A stretch of 6,043 nt of DNA from Candidatus Rokubacteria bacterium RIFCSPLOWO2_02_FULL_72_37 (GTDB lineage Bacteria > Methylomirabilota > Methylomirabilia > Rokubacteriales > CSP1-6), in the NCBI GenBank assembly GCA_001790315.1, contig MGCE01000137.1:1-6043 (forward strand). Direction: 5' to 3'. The notes beneath the pieces were generated by a model. It was not told the DNA's origin, searched no databases, and saw nothing but the letters and a program-made list of their open reading frames with translations. A program made the translations under genes and the position numbers. This document shows, piece by piece, positions 5,678 through 6,043 of this stretch. Each line of letters begins with the position of its first letter. Position 1 is the first letter of the stretch.

Positions 5678-5956
5678 ATGCCGCGGCACCAGGTGGTCGC
5701 AGAACGGATGGCGGACGCCGTCGTCAGACGGCTCGCGGCCAGGAAGATCGCCGAGATCAAGGACGAGGCTACGGCGCGGGCGGTCGTGCGGCGCGTCGTG
5801 CTCGACAACCTCGCGGCCGAGGAGAAGCTCGAGGCCGAGGCCCGCCAGCTCCTGCTCGACCACGCCAAGCAGATCAGGGACTCCACCGCCGACTACCGGC
5901 AGCTCCTCGCCAAGGTGAAGGAGAAGCTCGCGCGCGAGCGCGGGTTCGTCCTGTGA
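5678..5956 (+). CDS. DUF507 family protein (first of tandem pair)
   Basis: This small 92-residue protein is entirely helical and highly charged, with no signal peptide or membrane segment, so it is probably cytosolic. The C-terminal half carries the features I associate with DUF507: E-A-E-A-R-Q-L-L-L-D-H at about 52-62, then D-Y-R-Q-L-L near 71-76, and the ending V-K-E-K-L-A-R-E-R-G-F-V-L. The family has no established function that I can state. The ATG at 5678 has no Shine-Dalgarno but follows a plausible promoter by about 8 nt. An in-frame ATG ten residues later (5708) is a less likely start. The gene lies 34 bp after the kinase and probably belongs to a separate transcript. Its TGA overlaps the ATG of a second DUF507-like gene by one base, implying coupled production of the two paralogues. 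Confidence 0.82.
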   Translation: MPRHQVVAERMADAVVRRLAARKIAEIKDEATARAVVRRVVLDNLAAEEKLEAEARQLLLDHAKQIRDSTADYRQLLAKVKEKLARERGFVL

Positions 5957-6043
5957 TGCGCATCAGCCGCGAGCGCATCTTCTACCTCGCCGACCTCATC
6001 GTGAAGGAGCTCGGCGCCACGCCCGGCGTGCAGGTCAGGGCGC
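5956..6043 (+). CDS. DUF507 family protein, N-terminal part (second of tandem pair; 3' end outside window)
   Basis: Only the first 29 residues are in the window. The start M-R-I-S-R-E-R-I-F-Y-L-A-D-L-I-V-K-E-L is the typical beginning of DUF507 proteins (a short M-R-[IL]-S lead, then an amphipathic helix). It aligns loosely with the N-terminus of the preceding gene, where A-D-x-x-V-x-x-L recurs. The ATG shares one base with the preceding stop (TGATG), so translation is probably coupled. No Shine-Dalgarno is obvious. Function is unknown, and the remainder cannot be judged from this window. Confidence 0.7.
   Translation, partial: MRISRERIFYLADLIVKELGATPGVQVRA

Noticed and set aside
4099..5886. 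595-codon open frame on the - strand
   Set aside because: Arg/Ala/Gly-rich translation lying antisense to the complete kinase and most of DUF507, with no recognisable motif and no ribosome binding site noted.
1..6043. CRISPR array, tRNA, rRNA, insertion sequence or prophage elements
   Set aside because: No regularly spaced direct repeats, no cloverleaf or rRNA-like segments, no transposase or integrase frames, and coding covers almost the whole window.

Overview
The window is a very GC-rich (visually around 70%), densely packed bacterial chromosome segment with every gene on the + strand. Stop and start codons overlap repeatedly, and GTG starts are common. The base composition, a standard F1F0 ATP synthase operon, a c-di-GMP-type HD-GYP protein and a tandem pair of DUF507 genes would suit a high-GC soil or subsurface lineage such as Rokubacteria/Methylomirabilota or a deltaproteobacterial relative. 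That placement is inference from gene content and style; no marker here proves it.

Region 1 (1-2048) is the distal end of the ATP synthase operon: the C-terminus of atpG (gamma), complete atpD (beta) and complete atpC (epsilon), joined by ATGA and TAGTG overlaps. All catalytic motifs of beta are intact, and epsilon carries the I-D-x-x-R-A motif known from ATP-binding epsilon subunits. An 8-bp perfect hairpin just after atpC probably marks the operon end. The 225-bp gap 2049-2273 holds this hairpin and, close to the next gene, a sigma-54-like -24/-12 element.

Region 2 (2274-5643) is a four-gene signalling cluster with almost no spacing: a stand-alone CheY-like receiver, an HD-GYP phosphodiesterase overlapping it by 16 bp, a multi-pass membrane protein resembling CPBP/Rce1 intramembrane proteases but lacking the expected catalytic residues, and a membrane histidine kinase with a GAF-like domain. 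A plausible reading is that the kinase senses through its membrane/GAF region and phosphorylates the receiver, which controls the HD-GYP enzyme and so the c-di-GMP level. Receiver plus HD-GYP look like an RpfG-type protein encoded as two polypeptides. The role of the CPBP-like protein is unknown and is the least expected part of the module.

Region 3 (5640-6043) has a good sigma-70-type -35 box overlapping the kinase stop codon, with a -10-like box placed so that transcription would begin almost at the ATG of the next gene. Two tandem DUF507 genes follow, the second cut by the window edge. No tRNA, rRNA, CRISPR array, insertion sequence or other mobile element was seen.
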